Source: Sphingomonas yunnanensis (lineage in GTDB: Bacteria; Pseudomonadota; Alphaproteobacteria; Sphingomonadales; Sphingomonadaceae). From it: 64,000 nt of DNA. The notes under the pieces are model-generated. The model worked only from the letters and a program-made list of their open reading frames with translations, was not told where the DNA came from and searched no databases. Made by a program: the position numbers and the translations under genes. This document shows, piece after piece, positions 39,113 through 47,623 of this stretch; position 1 is the stretch's first letter, and every line of letters begins with the position of its first letter. The stretch is taken from positions 248,001 through 312,000 of the forward strand of contig NZ_JAIOKB010000005.1 of assembly GCF_019898765.1 (NCBI RefSeq). The letters are read 5' to 3'.

Positions 39113-41161
39113 ATGACCGACACCGACCTGCTCGACCCCATCGCGCTGCCCGACTATGCCGCGCTGACCCCCGACACCATCGCCAGCGCGCTCGACGCCG
39201 CGATCGCGCGCCACGCCGAGGCGGTCGCGACCGTCACGCGCGAGCGCCCGACCGACTTCGCTACCGCCTGGCTGCCGCTCGAGCGCGCCGAGGCGGCGAT
39301 CGACGCTCTCTGGTCGGCGGTGTCGCACCTGCGCGGCGTCGCCGACACGCCCGAGCTACGCGCCGCGCACGCCGCCGGGCAGGAGAAGCTCGTCCAGCAC
39401 AGCATGGCCGTCGCGCAGAACCGCGACCTCTACGAGGTGCTCACCGCGCTGGAAGCGTCGCCCGCCTTCGCCGCTTTAGCGCGGCAGGACCGAGTCGCGG
39501 TGGAACATGCGGTGCGCGACTTTCGCCTCGCCGGCGTCGCGCTCGACGCCGAGAAGCGCGAGCGCTTCGCCGCCATCTCGGTCGAGCTCTCCGCGCTGTC
39601 GACCGAGTTCGGCAGTGCTCTGCTCGACGCCACCGACGCCTGGACGCTCCCGATCGCGGACGAGGCGCGGCTCGCCGGCCTGTCCGACGCGGACAAGGCG
39701 ATGTTCGCCGCCGCCGCCAAGGCCAAGGGGCAGGACGGCTGGCTCGTCACGCTGCAGCAGCCGAGCGTCACCGCGGTGCTGACCTTCGCCGAGGACCGCG
39801 ACCTGCGCGAGGCGGTGTACCGCGCTTATGGCACGCGCGCCTCCGACCAGGGCCCCAACGCGGGCCAGTTCGACAACGGCCCGCGGATCGCGCGCCTCCT
39901 CGCGCTGCGCCGCGAGGCGGCGGGGCTGCTCGGCTTCACCGACCCGGTGGAATGGTCGCTCGCCACCAAGATGGCGCCCAACGCCGGGGAGGTGCTGACC
40001 TTCCTGCGCGACCTCGCCCGCCGCGCGCGCCCCGCCGCGCAGCGCGACCGCGACGCGCTGGAGGCGTTCGCGCGCGATACGCTCGGGCTCGACCGGCTCG
40101 AGCCGTGGGATGCGGGCTTCGCCGCCAACCGGCTGCGCCAGGCGCGCTACGCGGTCGACGAGCAGGAGGTGCGCGGCTATTTTCCGGTCGAGCGAGTCAC
40201 CGCGGGCTGGCAGGCGCTGCTCGGGCGGCTGTTCGGGCTCCAGTTGGTCGCGCGCGACGACGTCGCCACCTACCATGCCGACGCGGCCTATTATGACGTG
40301 GTCGACGACGCGGGCGAGACCTTCGCGGGCCTGTACCTCGACCTCCACGCGCGACCGGGCAAGCGCGGCGGCGCGTGGATGGCGCAGGCGCGGCCGCGGC
40401 TGCGCGACGGCAACACTGTCCGCGTGCCGGTGGCCTATCTCGTCTGCAATTTCGCGCCGAAGAGCCCCGACGCGCCGTCGCTGCTGAGCCACAACGACGT
40501 GGTGACGCTGCTGCACGAGACGGGCCACTGCCTCCACCATCTGTTTACGCGCGTCGACCGCCCCTCGATCGCGGGGACGAGCGGGTTCGAGTGGGACGCG
40601 GTCGAGCTGCCGAGCCAGCTGATGGAGGATTTCGCCTGGGACCGCGAGATTCTCACCGGCATGTCGGGGCATCACGCGACGGGTGCGCCGCTGCCGCCCG
40701 AACTGTTCGAGAAGATGGTCGCGGCGCGGCGCTTCCAGTCGGGGCTGTTCATCGTGCGCCAGCTCGAGTTCGCGCTGTTCGACCTGCTGCTCCACCTCGG
40801 CACGCTCGGCAGCGACCCGATGGAGGTGATCGCGGCGGTGCGCGACGAGGTCGCGGTGATCCGCCCGCCCGAGTGGCACCGCTTCCCGCACGGCTTCGCG
40901 CATATCTTCGCGGGCGGCTATGCCTCGGGCTATTACAGCTATCTCTGGGCCGAGGTGCTGGCCGCGGACGGCTTCGGCAAGTTCGCGGAGAACGGGCTGG
41001 TCGATCGCGCCACCGGCACCGCCCTGCGCGACGAGGTGCTCGCCCGCGGCGCGACGCGGCCCGCGGCGGAGAGCTTCCGCGCCTTCCGCGGGCGCGACCC
41101 GGACCCCGCGGCGATGCTGGCGCGCCACGGGCTGCTCGAGGGGGCGGGAGAGGAGGCGTGA
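39113..41161 (+). CDS. prlC: M3 family oligopeptidase (oligopeptidase A)
   Basis: 682 residues, the length of oligopeptidase A. Cytoplasmic zinc metallopeptidase that degrades short peptides. The HExxH zinc motif is LLHETGHCLHHL with His468 and His472; the third ligand is a Glu in FEWDAVELPSQLMEDF. GYASGYYSYLWAEVLAADGF near the C-terminus forms the substrate Tyr/His region of M3 enzymes. The stop overlaps the GTG of the next gene by four bases, indicating translational coupling with the asparaginase-like gene. Confidence 0.95.
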   Translation: MTDTDLLDPIALPDYAALTPDTIASALDAAIARHAEAVATVTRERPTDFATAWLPLERAEAAIDALWSAVSHLRGVADTPELRAAHAAGQEKLVQHSMAVAQNRDLYEVLTALEASPAFAALARQDRVAVEHAVRDFRLAGVALDAEKRERFAAISVELSALSTEFGSALLDATDAWTLPIADEARLAGLSDADKAMFAAAAKAKGQDGWLVTLQQPSVTAVLTFAEDRDLREAVYRAYGTRASDQGPNAGQFDNGPRIARLLALRREAAGLLGFTDPVEWSLATKMAPNAGEVLTFLRDLARRARPAAQRDRDALEAFARDTLGLDRLEPWDAGFAANRLRQARYAVDEQEVRGYFPVERVTAGWQALLGRLFGLQLVARDDVATYHADAAYYDVVDDAGETFAGLYLDLHARPGKRGGAWMAQARPRLRDGNTVRVPVAYLVCNFAPKSPDAPSLLSHNDVVTLLHETGHCLHHLFTRVDRPSIAGTSGFEWDAVELPSQLMEDFAWDREILTGMSGHHATGAPLPPELFEKMVAARRFQSGLFIVRQLEFALFDLLLHLGTLGSDPMEVIAAVRDEVAVIRPPEWHRFPHGFAHIFAGGYASGYYSYLWAEVLAADGFGKFAENGLVDRATGTALRDEVLARGATRPAAESFRAFRGRDPDPAAMLARHGLLEGAGEEA

Positions 41162-41652
41162 GCCTGCTCGTCGTCACCACGGGCGGCACGATCGACAAGC
41201 TCTATTTCGACGCGCTGAGCGAGTATCAGATCGGCGACAGCGTGGTGGAGCGCGTGCTCCGGCAGGCACGGGTGGCGCTGCCGTTCCGCGTGGTGGAGCT
41301 GCTGCGCAAGGACAGCCTCGACCTCACCGACGCCGACCGCGCCGCGATCGTGGCGACGGTCGCGGCGGCGCCCGAGACGCGCGCGGTGATCACGCACGGC
41401 ACCGACACGATGACCGACACCGCCGCGGCGCTGCTGGCGGCGGGGGCGGGGGTCGCGGGCAAGACGATCGTGCTGGTGGGGGCGCTCGCGCCGGCGCGCT
41501 TCGCCGACAGCGACGCGCCGTTCAACCTCGGCATGGCGGTGGCCGCGGCGCAGACCGCCGCGCCGGGCGTGTGGATCGCGATGAACGGCACGGTGTTCGA
41601 CGGCGCCAAGGTGCGCAAGGACCGCTCGGTCAACAGCTTCGTGGCGAGCTGA
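41158..41652 (+). CDS. Short asparaginase-domain protein
   Basis: 164 residues from GTG 41158, overlapping the previous stop (GTGA). It contains only the N-terminal domain of L-asparaginase: LLVVTTGGTIDKLYF with the first catalytic Thr, and VITHGTDTMTDTAAAL with the second Thr-Asp pair; VNSFVAS ends the protein. The C-terminal domain is absent, as in a known group of short members. Whether it hydrolyses asparagine is not established. Coupled to the oligopeptidase, which suggests use of peptide-derived amino acids. Confidence 0.85.
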   Translation: MSLLVVTTGGTIDKLYFDALSEYQIGDSVVERVLRQARVALPFRVVELLRKDSLDLTDADRAAIVATVAAAPETRAVITHGTDTMTDTAAALLAAGAGVAGKTIVLVGALAPARFADSDAPFNLGMAVAAAQTAAPGVWIAMNGTVFDGAKVRKDRSVNSFVAS

Positions 41653-41703
41653 GGCGCCGCCGGGATCGTGCCGCCCCGGCGCATGACCCCGTGCACGCGC
41701 CGC

Positions 41704-42600
41704 TCATCCCGCCCGCGGCAGCCACTCGCGCAGGATCGCGTTGACGGCCTCGGGCGCCTCCTGCTGCACCCAGTGCGACACGCCCGGCAGCCGCCGTACG
41801 GTGAGATCGGCGACGTAGCGCTCGGTGCCGTCGAGCGTCTCCAGCCCGAGCGCCTTGTCCTCCTCGCCCCACACGATCAGCGTCGGCACCTCGACCCGAC
41901 CGCCGTTGCCGAAGCGCATGCGGTCGCGGTGGCGCGCGGCGGCGCGGTACCAGTCGATCATCGCCTTGAGCGCGCCCGGCCGCCGCGCCGCCGCGGCGTA
42001 GACGTCGAGCACCTCGTCGGGGAAGCGGGCCTTGTCCACCGCCATGCCGCGGAAGGCGCGGCGCACCAGCGCCGCGTCAGCCAGCGCCATGACGCGCTCG
42101 GGCAGCCAGGGGAGCTGGAACGCGCCCATATACCAGCTTCGCCGCCGCTGCGGCCCGTGGCGCAGCGCCGCGGCGAAGCTGGCGGGGTGGGGCAGGTTCA
42201 TCACTACCAGCCGCTCGAGCGGGCGTAGCTGGTTGATCGCGAAGTTCCACGCGATCGCGCCGCCCCAGTCGTGCGCGATCAGCGTCAGGGTGCGCGCCCC
42301 GCTCGCGTCGAACAAGGCGGCGGCGTCGGCGACGATCTGGTCCATGCTATAGTCGGCGATCTCGGGGGGACGCGAGCTGCCGCCGTAGCCGCGCTGGTTG
42401 GGCGCCCAGACGCGGTAGCCGAGCGCGGCGAGCAGCGGCATCTGGTGGCGCCAGCTATAGTGCAGCTCGGGGAAGCCGTGGAGGCAGAGCGCGAGCTGCT
42501 CCCCGCTCCCCGCCTCGGCGACCTCGAAGGTGAGGCCGTTGGCGGCGACCGCGCGGACCGCGATGCCGCTGTCGGGGGCGGGGTGCCAGCTGGGGGTCAT
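41704..42600 (-). CDS. Alpha/beta hydrolase, epoxide hydrolase-like
   Basis: 298 residues. Alpha/beta fold with HGFPELHYSWRHQMPLLAALG (oxyanion motif HGFP, about 41-61), the nucleophile elbow LIAHDWGGAIAW with Asp in place of Ser, as in epoxide hydrolases and haloalkane dehalogenases, and the late catalytic LPGVSHWVQQEAP (His). A lid Tyr is plausible (YMGAF). Substrate unknown. Convergent with the asparaginase-like gene. Confidence 0.88.
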   Translation of the reverse strand: MTPSWHPAPDSGIAVRAVAANGLTFEVAEAGSGEQLALCLHGFPELHYSWRHQMPLLAALGYRVWAPNQRGYGGSSRPPEIADYSMDQIVADAAALFDASGARTLTLIAHDWGGAIAWNFAINQLRPLERLVVMNLPHPASFAAALRHGPQRRRSWYMGAFQLPWLPERVMALADAALVRRAFRGMAVDKARFPDEVLDVYAAAARRPGALKAMIDWYRAAARHRDRMRFGNGGRVEVPTLIVWGEEDKALGLETLDGTERYVADLTVRRLPGVSHWVQQEAPEAVNAILREWLPRAG

Positions 42601-42668
42601 GGTGTCCGCTCCTACGGTTGTCCCGGGCGGCGGAGGTTCAAACGACGCGGCCGAGGAGTCATGACGTC

Positions 42669-42830
42669 GCTCCCTCCCCTTCAGGGGAGAGCCGGGGTGG
42701 GGCGATTCCGCGAGCGTCTCGCCAGCGGTGAAGCCCCACCCCCGCCGGCCGCGGGCCGGCTCTCACCCGGAGAGGACCTGAACAGCGTGGGGCGCTGTTC
42801 ACCCGCGGCGCCTTCGAAGGAGGGGAGGTC
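42669..42830. repeat. CTCCCC-type repeat next to nrdB
   Basis: CTCCCTCCCCTTCAGGGGAG near the left end and CCTTCGAAGGAGGGGAGG near the right, with GGGGTGGG / CCCACCCC-type arms between (GAAGCCCCACCCCCGCC). A looser member of the CTCCCC family, in the 233-base gap between the hydrolase and nrdB genes, where no gene is supported. Confidence 0.55.
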
Positions 42831-42833
42831 AGA

Positions 42834-43886
42834 TCACTCCGCCGCGACGCCCGCGAACATGTCCCCGCTCGCCTCGCCCGGGTCCTCGTTGGCCGGGCGC
42901 GTGACCTTCGCCTTCTGGCGCTTGTCGAACGAGTCCCACACGTCGTTCCACTGCCCCTTGGTCGCCGCCTTCGAATATTCGGTCGCGCGCGTCTCGAAGA
43001 AGTTGGCGTGCTCGACGCCGTTGAGCAGCGGCGTCAGCCACGGCAGCGGGTGCTCGTCGATCATGTAGATCGGCTTCAGCCCGAGCTGGTTGAGCCGCCA
43101 GTCCGCGATATAGCGGATGTACTTCTTGATCTCCTTGGGCTTCATCCCCTCGACCGGGCCCATCTCGAAGGCCAGGTCGATGAAATTGTCCTCCAGCCGG
43201 ATCGTCGTCTGGCACACGTCGGCGATGTCGTCCTTCACCGCCTTGGTCAGGCACTGCCGCTCCGCACAGAAAGCGTGGAACATGCGGATGATGCCCTCGC
43301 AGTGCAGGCTCTCGTCGCGCACCGACCAGCTGACGATCTGGCCCATGCCCTTCATCTTGTTGAAGCGCGGGAAGTTCATCAGCATCGCGAAGCTGGCGAA
43401 GAGCTGCACGCCCTCGGTGAAGCCGCCGAACATGGCGAGCGTGCGCGCGATGTCCTGATCGTTGTCGACCCCGAAATTCTGCATGTAATCATGCTTGTCC
43501 TTCATCTCGCCATATTCGAGGAAGGCGCCATATTCGCTCTCGGGCATGCCGATCGTGTCGAGCAGGTGCGAGTAAGCCGCGATGTGCACCGTCTCCATGT
43601 TGCTGAACGCGGTCAGCATCATCTTGACCTCGGTCGGCTTGAACACGCGGCCGTATTTCTCGTGGTAGCAGTCCTGCACCTCGACGTCGGCCTGGGTGAA
43701 GAAGCGGAAGATCTGAGTCAGCAGGTTGCGCTCGTGGTCGGTCAGCTTCTGCGCCCAGTCGCGGCAGTCCTCGCCGAGCGGCACTTCCTCGGGCAGCCAG
43801 TGGAGCTGCTGCTGGCGCTTCCAGAACTCGAACGCCCAGGGGTATTCGAACGGCTTGTACTGCTTGCGGGCTTCGAGAAGGGACAT
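42834..43886 (-). CDS. nrdB: Class I ribonucleotide reductase small (radical) subunit
   Basis: 350 residues. Houses the di-iron/tyrosyl radical that starts nucleotide reduction with NrdA. Metal ligands and radical visible: Asp67 (FTQADVEV), Glu98 and His101 in SNMETVHIAAYSHLL, with Tyr105 as the radical Tyr; the second ligand set lies in WSVRDESLHCEG with Glu and His. The C-terminal tail (DPGEASGDMFAGV) that docks on NrdA is Met/Phe-bearing. No ATP-cone. Three small genes separate it from nrdA, unlike the usual adjacent order. Confidence 0.95.
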   Translation of the reverse strand: MSLLEARKQYKPFEYPWAFEFWKRQQQLHWLPEEVPLGEDCRDWAQKLTDHERNLLTQIFRFFTQADVEVQDCYHEKYGRVFKPTEVKMMLTAFSNMETVHIAAYSHLLDTIGMPESEYGAFLEYGEMKDKHDYMQNFGVDNDQDIARTLAMFGGFTEGVQLFASFAMLMNFPRFNKMKGMGQIVSWSVRDESLHCEGIIRMFHAFCAERQCLTKAVKDDIADVCQTTIRLEDNFIDLAFEMGPVEGMKPKEIKKYIRYIADWRLNQLGLKPIYMIDEHPLPWLTPLLNGVEHANFFETRATEYSKAATKGQWNDVWDSFDKRQKAKVTRPANEDPGEASGDMFAGVAAE

Positions 43887-43953
43887 GGCGGTTGCTCCGG
43901 GACGCTGTTGGTCAAGATAGGGATGATCGGGTCGGATCAGGAGGGCGGGTCGG

Positions 43954-44166
43954 TCACGGCTCGAGACTCCACTGCCACATCGCCGCGGCGGACAGCGCCA
44001 GCACGACGCCGCCCGACAGCGCCATCACGCCGACCATGCGATAGGCGTAGACACGCGCCTCGGGCAGCGGGCGGCGCAGCTCGGCGAGCAGCCACGCGCC
44101 GGCGAGCGCGAACACCGCGGCGACCGCGAACATGATCGCGGACTGAAGCGGCAACGTGCTCAGCAT
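43954..44166 (-). CDS. Small two-helix membrane protein
   Basis: 70 residues from ATG 44166 with GGGAG upstream. Two hydrophobic helices (SAIMFAVAAVFALAGAWLLAEL and YRMVGVMALSGGVVLALSAAA) joined by RRPLPEARVYA. No recognised family. It lies between nrdA and nrdB on their strand and may share a transcript with nrdB. Confidence 0.65.
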   Translation of the reverse strand: MLSTLPLQSAIMFAVAAVFALAGAWLLAELRRPLPEARVYAYRMVGVMALSGGVVLALSAAAMWQWSLEP

Positions 44167-44222
44167 GCGACCATCTCCCGCTCCGCGCGTTGCGCTCCGG
44201 AACCGAACAGAGGAGACTGACG

Positions 44223-44474
44223 ATGGTCGATGCCAGCCAGATCAAGGAACATGCCGAGGTGATCGGTGCGGACGGCGTGCACGTCGGCACGGTCGACCAC
44301 GTCGACGGCGACCGGATCAAGCTGACCAAGAACGACTCGCCCTCTACCGAGGACGGGCAGGGCGCCAAGCACCATTACCTGCCGCTCGGCCTCGTCGCCG
44401 AGGTCGAGGGCGAGACGGTGCGCCTCTCGGCGACCGCGCAGAACGCGCAGGACCTGTTCGAAGAGGACGAGTGA
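44223..44474 (+). CDS. DUF2171 family protein
   Basis: 83 residues. ATG 44223 has AGGAG upstream. VDASQIKEHAEVIGADGVHVGTVDHVDGDRIKLTKND is the classic DUF2171 opening, followed by HHYLPLGLVAEVEGETVRLSAT, a PRC-barrel-like small beta fold. The family is widespread in alphaproteobacteria and has no established role; many members are stress-induced. It is on the strand opposite to nrdA and nrdB. Confidence 0.85.
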   Translation: MVDASQIKEHAEVIGADGVHVGTVDHVDGDRIKLTKNDSPSTEDGQGAKHHYLPLGLVAEVEGETVRLSATAQNAQDLFEEDE

Positions 44475-44479
44475 GCTGA

Positions 44480-44533
44480 CCTTCCCTCTCCCCTCGTGGG
44501 AGAGGGCGGGGCCCGCGGCCGCAGGCCGTGGGA
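44480..44533. repeat. CTCTCCC/GGGAGAG inverted repeat
   Basis: CTCTCCCCTCGTGGGAGAG followed by GGGGCCCGCGGCCGCAGGCC and GTGGGAGGGTGAG. A variant of the CTCCCC family between the DUF2171 and DUF559 genes; its sequence extends into the 3' part of the latter. Confidence 0.5.
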
Positions 44534-44551
44534 GGGTGAGGGCGACGCTCG

Positions 44552-44971
44552 TCATCGAGCGTCGCCCTTCTTCGTGGGGCGCTCACCCTGATCCTGCGAT
44601 GGCTGCGCCGCACCCTCTCGCTCCCCGAGGCAAGAGGACACCTGCTCCAGCACGCCGTCGATATTCTCCATCACCTCGGCCTCGGTGAAGCGCAGCGTGG
44701 TGTAGCCCAGCTCGCGCATCGCCGCGGCGCGACGCGCGTCATAGCCGACCGCGTCGGCATGGGTGTCGCCGTCGACCTCGACGACCAGATGGTGGGACAG
44801 ACACAGCATGTCGGCGAGAAAGGGTCCGATCGGCGCCTGGTGACGCCATTTGACGTACGGAAATGCGGCGCGCAGCGCGCGGAGCAGGCGACGCTCCGGA
44901 GCGGAGGAGCCGCGGCGTAGCTGCCGCGCGCGCGCGACGGTGCCGGACGGTCGATCGTCGTAGAGACGCAT
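44552..44971 (-). CDS. DUF559 (very-short-patch-repair-like) nuclease-fold protein
   Basis: 139 residues. ARARQLRRGSSAPERRLLRALRAA then FPYVKWRHQAPIGPFLADML, LVVEVDGDTHADAVGYDARRA and GYTTLRFTEAEV, the DUF559 pattern of a restriction-endonuclease-like fold (PLADxx, E-V-D-G). The final 25 residues (GEREGAAQPSQDQGERPTKK) look like read-through of repeat DNA and are likely unconserved. Role unknown; relatives are related to Vsr nucleases. Repeats lie on both sides. Confidence 0.8.
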   Translation of the reverse strand: MRLYDDRPSGTVARARQLRRGSSAPERRLLRALRAAFPYVKWRHQAPIGPFLADMLCLSHHLVVEVDGDTHADAVGYDARRAAAMRELGYTTLRFTEAEVMENIDGVLEQVSSCLGEREGAAQPSQDQGERPTKKGDAR

Positions 44972-44997
44972 CGTTTCTCTCCTGAAGCGGTCGCCCT

Positions 44998-45085
44998 CAC
45001 CCTTCCGGCGCTGCGCGCCTCCCTCCCTCTCGCAGCGGGAGAGGGAAGGGGCCCATCGCCTCAGGCGATGGGAAGGGTGAGGGAG
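44998..45085. repeat. CCCTCACCC/GGGTGAGGG inverted repeat
   Basis: CCCTCACCCTTCCGG at the left matches GGGAAGGGTGAGGG at the right, with nested CCTCCCTCTCGC/GCGGGAGAGGG and CCATCGCC/GGCGATGG arms. It lies in the gap upstream of the DUF559 gene and downstream of nrdA. Another member of the loose CTCCCC family. Confidence 0.55.
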
Positions 45086-45155
45086 AGTCGCTTAGTCTCT
45101 CACCACCCTCACTGGCACGCCAGAGTGCCGGCGTCGCGGCCAGTGATCCGGGGGA

Positions 45156-47093
45156 TCACTGGCACGCGAGGCACTCGTCATAGTCCGTGCTCTCGGCGAG
45201 CGAGAACTGCGGCTTGGCGAGCGTGTTGTCCGCCTCGACGCCGCCCTGGCCCTCGGCGCCCGCGAAGCCGGCGCGCTGCACCGACTTGGAGCGGAGGTAA
45301 TAGAGCGACTTGATCCCCAGCTCCCAGGCGCGGAAGTGGAGCATCAGCAGGTCCCACTTCTCCACGTCCGCCGGGATGAACAGGTTGAGCGACTGCGCCT
45401 GGTCGATATAGGGCGTGCGGTCGCCGGCGAGCTCGAGCAGCCAGCGCTGGTCGATCTCGAACGACGTCTTGTAGCAGTCCTTCTCCTCCTGGCTGAGGAA
45501 ATCGAGGTGCTGCACCGAGCCGCCATGCTCGAGGATCGAGTTCCACACCGCGTCCGAGTTCTTGCTCTTCTCGGTGAGCAGCTTCTCCAGATACGGGTTC
45601 TTCACCGCGAAGCTGCCCGACAGCGTCTTGTGCGTGTAGATGTTGGCCGGGATCGGCTCGATGCACGCGCTGGTGCCGCCGCAGATGATCGAGATCGACG
45701 CGGTCGGCGCGATCGCCATCTTGCACGAGAAGCGCTCCATCACCCCCATGTCGGCGGCGTCGGGGCAGGGCCCGCGCTCGTGCGCGAGCACCATCGAGGC
45801 CTCGTTCACCTGCGCGTTGATCTGGCGGAACATCTTGAGGTTCCAGCTCTTCGCCATCGCCCCCTCGAACGGCAGCCCGCGCTGCTGGAGGAAGGAGTGG
45901 AAGCCCATCACGCCCAGCCCGACCGAGCGCTCGCGCCCCGCCGAATAGGCCGCGCGCTCCATGCCCGGCTCGTGCCGGTCGATATAGTCCTGCAGCACGT
46001 TGTCGAGGAAGCGCATCACGTCCTCGACGAAGCCCTTCTCGTCCTTCCACTCGTCCCACGTCTCGAGGTTGAGCGAGGAGAGGCAGCACACCGCGGTGCG
46101 GTCGTTGCCGAGATGGTCGCGGCCGGTCGGCAACGTGATCTCGCTGCACAGGTTCGAGGTCGAGACCTTGAGCCCAAGGTCGCGGTGATGCTTGGGCATG
46201 GTCGAGTTCACATGGTCCGCGAAGACGATGTAGGGCTCGCCCGTGGCCAGCCGGGTCTCGACCAGCTTCTGGAACAGGGCGCGCGCGTCGACCGTGTTGC
46301 GCACCGAGCCGTCCTTGGGGCTCTTGAGCTGCCACGGCGCACCGTCGCGCACCGCCTCCATGAAGGCGTCGGGGATCAGCACGCCGTGGTGCAGGTTGAG
46401 CGCCTTGCGGTTGAAGTCGCCCGAGGGTTTGCGGATCTCGAGGAACTCCTCGATCTCGGGGTGCGAGATGTCGAGGTAGCAGGCGGCCGAGCCGCGCCGC
46501 AGCGAGCCCTGGCTGATCGCCAGCGTCAGCGAGTCCATCACGCGCACGAACGGGATGATGCCGCTGGTCTTGCCGTTGAGCCCGACCGGCTCGCCGATGC
46601 CGCGGACGTTGCCCCAATAGGTGCCGATCCCGCCGCCGCGCGAGGCGAGCCAGACGTTCTCGTTCCAGGTCTGCACGATACCGTCGAGGCTGTCGGGCAC
46701 CGAGTTGAGGTAGCAGCTGATCGGCAGCCCGCGCCCGGTGCCGCCGTTCGACAGAACCGGGGTGGCGGGCATGAACCACAGCTTCGAGATGTAGTCGTAC
46801 AGCCGCTGCGCGTGCGCGGCGTCGTCGGCATAGGCCGAGGCGACGCGGACGAACAGGTCCTGGAAGCTCTCGCCGGGCAGGAGATAGCGGTCCTTGAGCG
46901 TCTCCCTGCCGAAGTCGGTCAGCAGCGCGTCGCGCCCGTGGTCGACCTCGACCGGATAGGGGCGCGTGCGCGCGCCGTGTCGGGCGATCGTGTCGCCGCT
47001 CGGCTGCGCCTCGGTCGCCGCGCCCGCGGTCACCGTCTCGATCGTCTCGGTGGTCATCGCCGCACCGTCCGTTTCCCTGAAATCCATCGCCAT
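45156..47093 (-). CDS. nrdA: Class I ribonucleotide reductase large (catalytic) subunit
   Basis: 645 residues. Reduces ribonucleotides in partnership with NrdB. Active-site residues visible: Cys127 (LPISCYLNS), Cys316 with Asn314 and Glu318 in NLCSEITLP, and Cys336-337 (AVCCLSSLNLE), with the C-terminal Cys pair CLACQ that re-reduces the site. The specificity region is present. It lacks the N-terminal ATP-cone, as does NrdB, so overall activity control by dATP through a cone seems absent. Start ATG 47093 has GGGAG upstream. A GTTC-N7-GTTC-type box lies 309 bases upstream. Confidence 0.95.
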   Translation of the reverse strand: MAMDFRETDGAAMTTETIETVTAGAATEAQPSGDTIARHGARTRPYPVEVDHGRDALLTDFGRETLKDRYLLPGESFQDLFVRVASAYADDAAHAQRLYDYISKLWFMPATPVLSNGGTGRGLPISCYLNSVPDSLDGIVQTWNENVWLASRGGGIGTYWGNVRGIGEPVGLNGKTSGIIPFVRVMDSLTLAISQGSLRRGSAACYLDISHPEIEEFLEIRKPSGDFNRKALNLHHGVLIPDAFMEAVRDGAPWQLKSPKDGSVRNTVDARALFQKLVETRLATGEPYIVFADHVNSTMPKHHRDLGLKVSTSNLCSEITLPTGRDHLGNDRTAVCCLSSLNLETWDEWKDEKGFVEDVMRFLDNVLQDYIDRHEPGMERAAYSAGRERSVGLGVMGFHSFLQQRGLPFEGAMAKSWNLKMFRQINAQVNEASMVLAHERGPCPDAADMGVMERFSCKMAIAPTASISIICGGTSACIEPIPANIYTHKTLSGSFAVKNPYLEKLLTEKSKNSDAVWNSILEHGGSVQHLDFLSQEEKDCYKTSFEIDQRWLLELAGDRTPYIDQAQSLNLFIPADVEKWDLLMLHFRAWELGIKSLYYLRSKSVQRAGFAGAEGQGGVEADNTLAKPQFSLAESTDYDECLACQ

Positions 47094-47623
47094 GCCGCTC
47101 CCGCTCCTGGCTTGCCCACCGAATCGAGGCAGTGCCCGATCCTAGCCGACGCCGAACCCGTTGAGAACAAAAAGAGATCATCGCTCCCGCGACGACCGCC
47201 CCGGCGCTCCCCGCCAACATGGGGATCAACGCCGCTTTCTACTACCATTGGGGTCGATACGCCGACCGTACCTCTACAGATTGTGGCAGATCGCCCCGTC
47301 CGGCAAGCCGCTAAAAGCACCGGCAGCGGACCTAAGCGCGCTCGACATGCCCTCGCCGCGCGGCGACGCGCGGACTTTCGCCGCCTCCCGCGATTGCAAG
47401 AGAACGATCGGCGAACGAAAATTTTTTGACAGCGCCGGCGCCGGGGCGCCCTTTGCTCCTATCGCGCGTTATGTCCCGAAACGGGATCAACTCGCTGTCG
47501 GGCGGCTCGGCACGGCTCGCGCGACGGTAAGTTTATCCAATAAGTTCTGCGATCTGTGCGGCAGGCTCGATCGAGTTCACGTCGCGACCCGGGTCGCGGG
47601 CGCGGCGTGCGGAGAAGAATGCG
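47094..47623. other. 530-base divergent region between nrdA and the HWE-type kinase gene
   Basis: No supported gene. It is GC-rich except near 47396-47430, where GAACGATCGGCGAAC precedes AAAATTTTTTGACA. The rest includes the nrdA leader. TTGACA at 47426-47431 could serve as a -35 for the rightward gene, but a matching -10 is not obvious. Confidence 0.4.
47402..47416. promoter_or_regulatory. GAAC-N7-GAAC box (alphaproteobacterial LexA-type site) upstream of nrdA
   Basis: GAACGATCGGCGAAC is an exact reverse-strand match to GTTC-N7-GTTC, the LexA operator form established in alphaproteobacteria. It abuts an A/T-rich patch and a TTGACA. By composition one such chance match per window is expected, so position in a promoter gap is the main support. 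Confidence 0.45.
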
